Source: an uncultured Clostridia bacterium
Lineage (GTDB): Bacteria > Bacillota > Clostridia > UMGS1810
DNA length: 9,708 nucleotides
NCBI GenBank assembly: GCA_934463165.1
Contig: CAKSJG010000042.1
Location: forward strand, 1-9,708
Reading direction: 5' to 3'
This document shows positions 6,795 through 9,708 of the stretch, in pieces. Position 1 is the first letter of the stretch. The number at the start of each line of letters is the position of its first letter. The translations under genes were made by a program, and so were the position numbers. Below the pieces are notes generated by a model. That model was not told the DNA's origin. It saw only the letters and a list, made by a program, of their open reading frames with translations, and ran no database searches.

Positions 6795-7413
6795 CATAAA
6801 AGGCTTTTTATTTCCGTACGTAAGATTTTTTAATGCTTCTCCTGATGCAGGAAGCATTGATTTTTATTGCAATAACGATATTCTGGCTGCAGGGATACCG
6901 TATGGATCATTCAGCGTATATATAAAAGTTTCACGCGGTATGCAATGTTTTAAAATAACAAAATCAGGGTCAAAAAGCGATGTTCTTGCAGAAACAAAGG
7001 TCAATTTTTCAATCGGCGACGTTTATGACATATGCGCCGTAAACAGATATCCCAAAACGGCGCTGTATGCCATAAATGAACCAACCGAAAGATCTAACCT
7101 CGATTACGGTCATTTACGCGTGTGCAACCTTGCGCCCGATATGAAATCAATAAATATTTATGCGGATAACAATTGTTTTATAGGCGATATAAAATATATG
7201 GAAATAAGCAAATATGTTGAAATGATTGCCGATAAATATACATTTGAGGTGAAAAACTCTGAAACGGGCGAAAAAATCTTAAGCTGCGGAACACAGATTA
7301 TCAAACAGGGAAAGTATAACACGCTCTATATTCTTTCAAAATCAGAGCCTTATGACGACCCTATCTGTGTATTTATAATAGACGCCGCAAGCTATACGGG
7401 ATTTTACCTGTAA
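6778..7413 (+). CDS. DUF4397 domain protein, function unknown
   Basis: This 211-residue protein has two copies of the DUF4397 beta-sandwich signature: YVRFFNASPDAGSIDFY (14-30) and HLRVCNLAPDMKSINIY (112-128), each followed by a strand-rich segment. DUF4397 proteins are generally exported and of unknown function. Here no signal peptide or membrane anchor is visible, which is unusual. GGAGG at 6764-6768 lies 9 bases before ATG 6778; the GTG one codon upstream (6775) is a possible alternative, and a TAA stop precedes it in frame. The start lies inside the end of the propeller gene (17-base overlap), so the two are co-transcribed and probably act together. A hairpin at 7442-7469 follows the stop. 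Confidence 0.88.
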   Translation: MDSNNDIKGFLFPYVRFFNASPDAGSIDFYCNNDILAAGIPYGSFSVYIKVSRGMQCFKITKSGSKSDVLAETKVNFSIGDVYDICAVNRYPKTALYAINEPTERSNLDYGHLRVCNLAPDMKSINIYADNNCFIGDIKYMEISKYVEMIADKYTFEVKNSETGEKILSCGTQIIKQGKYNTLYILSKSEPYDDPICVFIIDAASYTGFYL

Positions 7414-7441
7414 ACATATATTCTCTACGGCGCGTTTAAAC

Positions 7442-7469
7442 CCCCTTGAAATACAGTGTTTTCAAGGGG
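7442..7469 (+). terminator. Probable terminator hairpin after the propeller/DUF4397 operon
   Basis: CCCCTTGAAA (7442-7451) pairs perfectly with TTTCAAGGGG (7460-7469) over an 8-base loop. The following bases, TGTGATTTT, make only a weak U-tract, so termination may be partial. It is the only strong hairpin within 100 bases of the DUF4397 stop. Confidence 0.6.
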
Positions 7470-7479
7470 TGTGATTTTA

Positions 7480-7525
7480 GTGTGGTATTTAATCAATATG
7501 TCATTGGTGTGGTAGTTGTGTGGTA
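7480..7525. repeat. Three direct copies of GTGTGGTA
   Basis: The octamer GTGTGGTA occurs at 7480-7487, 7507-7514 and 7518-7525, with start-to-start spacings of 27 and 11 bases. Such clusters can be binding sites for a regulator or arm-type sites of a tyrosine recombinase, but no recombinase gene is in the window. The octamer is long enough that three copies in 46 bases are unlikely to be chance. Confidence 0.65.
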
Positions 7526-7547
7526 ATTTTTAATTTAATGCAGCGGA

Positions 7548-7563
7548 ACGGTGTGGGCACCGT
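7548..7563. repeat. Short inverted repeat, possibly part of a dispersed repeat
   Basis: ACGGTG and CACCGT flank a TGGG loop, with further GG/CC pairing outside one mismatch (7545-7566). The flanking sequence through CCCCTACAC (7564-7572) is much richer in G and C than its surroundings. Its composition resembles short dispersed repeats seen between genes in Clostridia, but a single copy here cannot prove that. Confidence 0.45.
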
Positions 7564-7641
7564 CCCCTACACAGTTATTAAAAAAAACAGAAATTTATTA
7601 AGCGGATGCAAGAAAATTTACGTTTCTTTGATAAGCATTAA

Positions 7642-7682
7642 AAACTGCAAACGACTGCAAAATATGCAGTCGTTTGCGGTTT
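7642..7682 (-). terminator. Intrinsic terminator of the exported-protein gene
   Basis: Bases 7642-7659 pair with 7665-7682 in an 18-bp stem with one G-T pair and a 5-base loop (core CGACTGCA/TGCAGTCG). On the minus strand, the stem ends in a run of five U residues (complement of 7640-7644). It begins about 38 bases after the stop of the gene at 7721. Read on the plus strand it lacks a good U-tract, so it serves mainly the minus-strand gene. Confidence 0.9.
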
Positions 7683-7720
7683 AAATATATGCCCTTTTAC
7701 AAAAGCAGGTTTATCAGGCA

Positions 7721-9679
7721 TTATTTTGTTAAGCTTGCTGTGATAGGCATAAGACTTTCAAGATCGCTGATTAACATATATTTAATCTTAGCCGCACCTG
7801 TCACATCAAGATTTATATCCGATACGCTTACAACACTGTATTTTGCAAAATCGGAGGTTACATCCTTTGTTGAAACGCCTATGAGTGTGTTATCATCACC
7901 GTAGCTTGCAAATACGGCAATTGCACCGGATGCTGTGATACCGTCTTTATTAATTGCAAACTCAGCGGATTTTAAAGTGTTATCTTCCGTAACATCGGAT
8001 ATTGCAACAAGTTCATTATCCGAAAGCTCACATGAAATAAATGTTATAACTTCATCGTCGGATGTCCATGTTTTTGATTTGAGAGCGGCTGCAAGCTCGG
8101 TTTTAGCATTATCATCCATTGAAGCATAAGCTGCCGGGAGAGTTATCACATGCATATCTTTGAACGCGTCAACAACTTTGAGCACATTCGACTCGGTTGC
8201 ATTGTTAATTTCGGTATAGAAATCCTCATAGCCTTTAACTTCTAAGGAGCTAACATAAAGGTTACCGTATTTATTATTCTCGTCATCGCTGTGGTTCAAA
8301 CGAATGTCATTTCCCTCAAATGCAGATACGGTTGAAGGAACATTATGCTGTTCCCATACAGAATTGTTTAACCTATACTGCTTTATGGACTTGCCGTCTA
8401 TGCTGTACACACTTTTATAAGTTTCCCATGATTTATTATCGGAAAAAATTGTCAATAAATTATTTCTTGTTGCATCATTATTTCTTGTTTGAAATATTAC
8501 TTGTTTATCACCGTCTTTACGTGCCGTAATATCATATACAACGTATTTTATATTCAATAAATCATTTTTTAATGCCGTAGTATTCGTAAGCTTCTCGCCG
8601 GGCTTACTGAAATCTATCTTTGCAACCGTTTTTCCCGGGTTCACGGTATCTGCAACAAGCGTTACGGTACCTTCACCGTTATTTGATTTATTGCCCATCA
8701 TAAATTCCGTTCCGTTAACATAGTCATTAAGCGATTTGCTCTCGTTGAAATTCCATTTGTAATAAAGTGTTGAGCCGTCACCGTATTCCGAAACAAGATT
8801 ATTTAAAGCCGTAACCACGGATGCGTCATCCGCATAAGTATCTTTATCCGATAAAATTTTTGCTGCAACAGCTGCTTTATCATCATCTGAAAGAAGATTA
8901 AAGCTTGTTGTTATAAGCTTGTTTGAACGGTAAAATTCTATGGCATTCAATACATCAGCAGCGGTTTCGGATGCTGCAATTGAGTTTTTAAGCGTATAAC
9001 TGTCAAATCTGAAATTGTCTATGTAAAGATCCTGAGCCGGAAATAAGAACTGAAAATCTGTCAATGTTCCGTTAAGCGCTGTATCACCAACTTTTGCCAA
9101 GCTGCCTTTTTCACCAAAGTACATTGTGCACTTTTTGGCTGTATAGTCAAATTCGCCTTTTACGGAATACCACTTATTCGGAGCAACCGTATTTTTGCTT
9201 GAGCTTGTAGTTGAATTATAAACATTTATCTCATTTTTGGCAGAAATGTTCATAAAGTTTATATAATCTTTATTTCCGCCAGATTTTAAATCAGAATACC
9301 TCACAAGATACCCATTTCCATTTGTTGTTCTTTCATAGTCGGCGGTCTGATAAAAATCAAATGATACTACGGTTAATCCGGCGTTAATACTTAAAGCTTC
9401 TATTTTGTATACACCATTAGTATTTAAAGGATATTTAAGAACCTTGTTAGAAGAATTTGAAGGATCTTCAACTACTTTGATTTCTGTATCACCTGTATCT
9501 GTGCCACCTTCCCTTTTAAATCCGGCCATTATTTCACCGTCTTCAAAATCTGTTGTGCCGTAAGAAACAGCGCCCTTGACCGATGTTGTGTCGGCTTCGG
9601 CAAATACCGCTGTGCCCGAAAGGCACGAAATTACAAAAATTAATGTGAGAACCGGGATGAAAATTTTCTTTTTTAACAT
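7721..9679 (-). CDS. Exported modular protein with duplicated beta/helical units, function unknown
   Basis: This is a 652-residue protein with an N-terminal export signal: MLKKK, a hydrophobic core (6-20), then AVFA-EAD with likely cleavage after A27. A lipobox-like VISC at 16-19 leaves a lipoprotein as an alternative. The mature part looks modular: a beta-rich jelly-roll-like domain (about 41-228, ending LYIDNFRFDSY), a small helical domain (234-298), a second beta domain (303-484, ending LYVSSLEVKGY), a second helical domain (488-548), and a C-terminal beta domain (552-650, ending KIKYMLISDLESLMPI). The last resembles the C-terminal domain of many secreted clostridial proteins. No catalytic motif, dockerin, LPXTG or S-layer homology repeat is visible. 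AGGAGG (9694-9689), 9 bases upstream, supports the start. The beta domains may bind carbohydrate, but this is inference. Its promoter would lie at or beyond the window end. Confidence 0.85.
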   Translation of the reverse strand: MLKKKIFIPVLTLIFVISCLSGTAVFAEADTTSVKGAVSYGTTDFEDGEIMAGFKREGGTDTGDTEIKVVEDPSNSSNKVLKYPLNTNGVYKIEALSINAGLTVVSFDFYQTADYERTTNGNGYLVRYSDLKSGGNKDYINFMNISAKNEINVYNSTTSSSKNTVAPNKWYSVKGEFDYTAKKCTMYFGEKGSLAKVGDTALNGTLTDFQFLFPAQDLYIDNFRFDSYTLKNSIAASETAADVLNAIEFYRSNKLITTSFNLLSDDDKAAVAAKILSDKDTYADDASVVTALNNLVSEYGDGSTLYYKWNFNESKSLNDYVNGTEFMMGNKSNNGEGTVTLVADTVNPGKTVAKIDFSKPGEKLTNTTALKNDLLNIKYVVYDITARKDGDKQVIFQTRNNDATRNNLLTIFSDNKSWETYKSVYSIDGKSIKQYRLNNSVWEQHNVPSTVSAFEGNDIRLNHSDDENNKYGNLYVSSLEVKGYEDFYTEINNATESNVLKVVDAFKDMHVITLPAAYASMDDNAKTELAAALKSKTWTSDDEVITFISCELSDNELVAISDVTEDNTLKSAEFAINKDGITASGAIAVFASYGDDNTLIGVSTKDVTSDFAKYSVVSVSDINLDVTGAAKIKYMLISDLESLMPITASLTK

Positions 9680-9708
9680 GTTTATCTTCCTCCTAAAATT
9701 TATATATA

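Larger units (their letters stand above)
7414..7641. other. Intergenic stretch between convergent genes with short repeats
   Basis: About 230 bases between the stops of the DUF4397 gene and the exported-protein gene (the latter's terminator lies just beyond). I see no coding frame. It contains the hairpin at 7442-7469, three direct copies of GTGTGGTA (7480-7525), and a GC-richer inverted repeat at 7548-7563. The rest is AT-rich with nothing recognisable. Confidence 0.6.

Noticed and set aside
7414..7540. Remnant of an integrase gene next to the octamer repeats
   Set aside because: No frame in this stretch gives a recognisable integrase C-terminus; only the repeats hint at recombination.
7442..7682. 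CRISPR array
   Set aside because: The repeats here are 8 bases long and irregularly spaced, and the hairpins differ from one another; there are no regular repeat-spacer units.
7674..7904. Plus-strand frame beginning at the terminator hairpin
   Set aside because: It starts inside the 18-bp hairpin and runs antisense to the end of the exported-protein gene; no credible start signal.

Overview
The window looks like a chromosomal piece of a low-GC, strictly anaerobic Firmicute of the class Clostridia. The evidence is AT-rich intergenic DNA with sigma-A-type promoters, strong AGGAGG ribosome binding sites, a hydG gene for maturation of [FeFe]-hydrogenase, a murT-gatD pair for peptidoglycan amidation in Gram-positive bacteria, and a long secreted protein of the modular kind common in gut Clostridia. 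The genus cannot be named from the sequence.

Layout. Positions 1-92 (minus strand) hold a serine tRNA with anticodon CGA and its own promoter near 150-178. hydG (385-1800, plus) follows an AT-rich gap and is preceded by a promoter candidate and, just before its ribosome binding site, a complete intrinsic terminator hairpin. A bidirectional terminator at 1808-1837 separates hydG from a convergent minus-strand block: a small DUF378 membrane protein (1839-2042), a TIM-barrel sugar isomerase/epimerase (2129-3094, own promoter), gatD (3182-3898) and murT (3927-5267, own promoter). murT and gatD are a tight pair and together encode lipid II isoglutaminyl synthase.

Divergent from murT are two overlapping plus-strand genes of unknown role: a predicted beta-propeller protein with a helical tail (5448-6794) and a DUF4397 protein (6778-7413). 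Neither has a signal peptide. The first contains an in-frame internal ATG behind a strong Shine-Dalgarno, which could give a separate 118-residue product. A hairpin follows, then about 230 bases with three copies of GTGTGGTA and a second short inverted repeat. A long terminator hairpin (7642-7682) ends the last gene, a 652-residue exported protein on the minus strand (7721-9679) in which a beta domain followed by a small helical domain occurs twice.

The best-supported assignments are the tRNA, HydG, MurT, GatD, the DUF378 protein and the DUF4397 protein. The points most worth a second look are the terminator in front of hydG, the nested start in the propeller gene, the signal-less propeller/DUF4397 operon, and the repeat cluster at 7480-7563. 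I saw no CRISPR array, no intact transposase or integrase gene, and no clear defence system.
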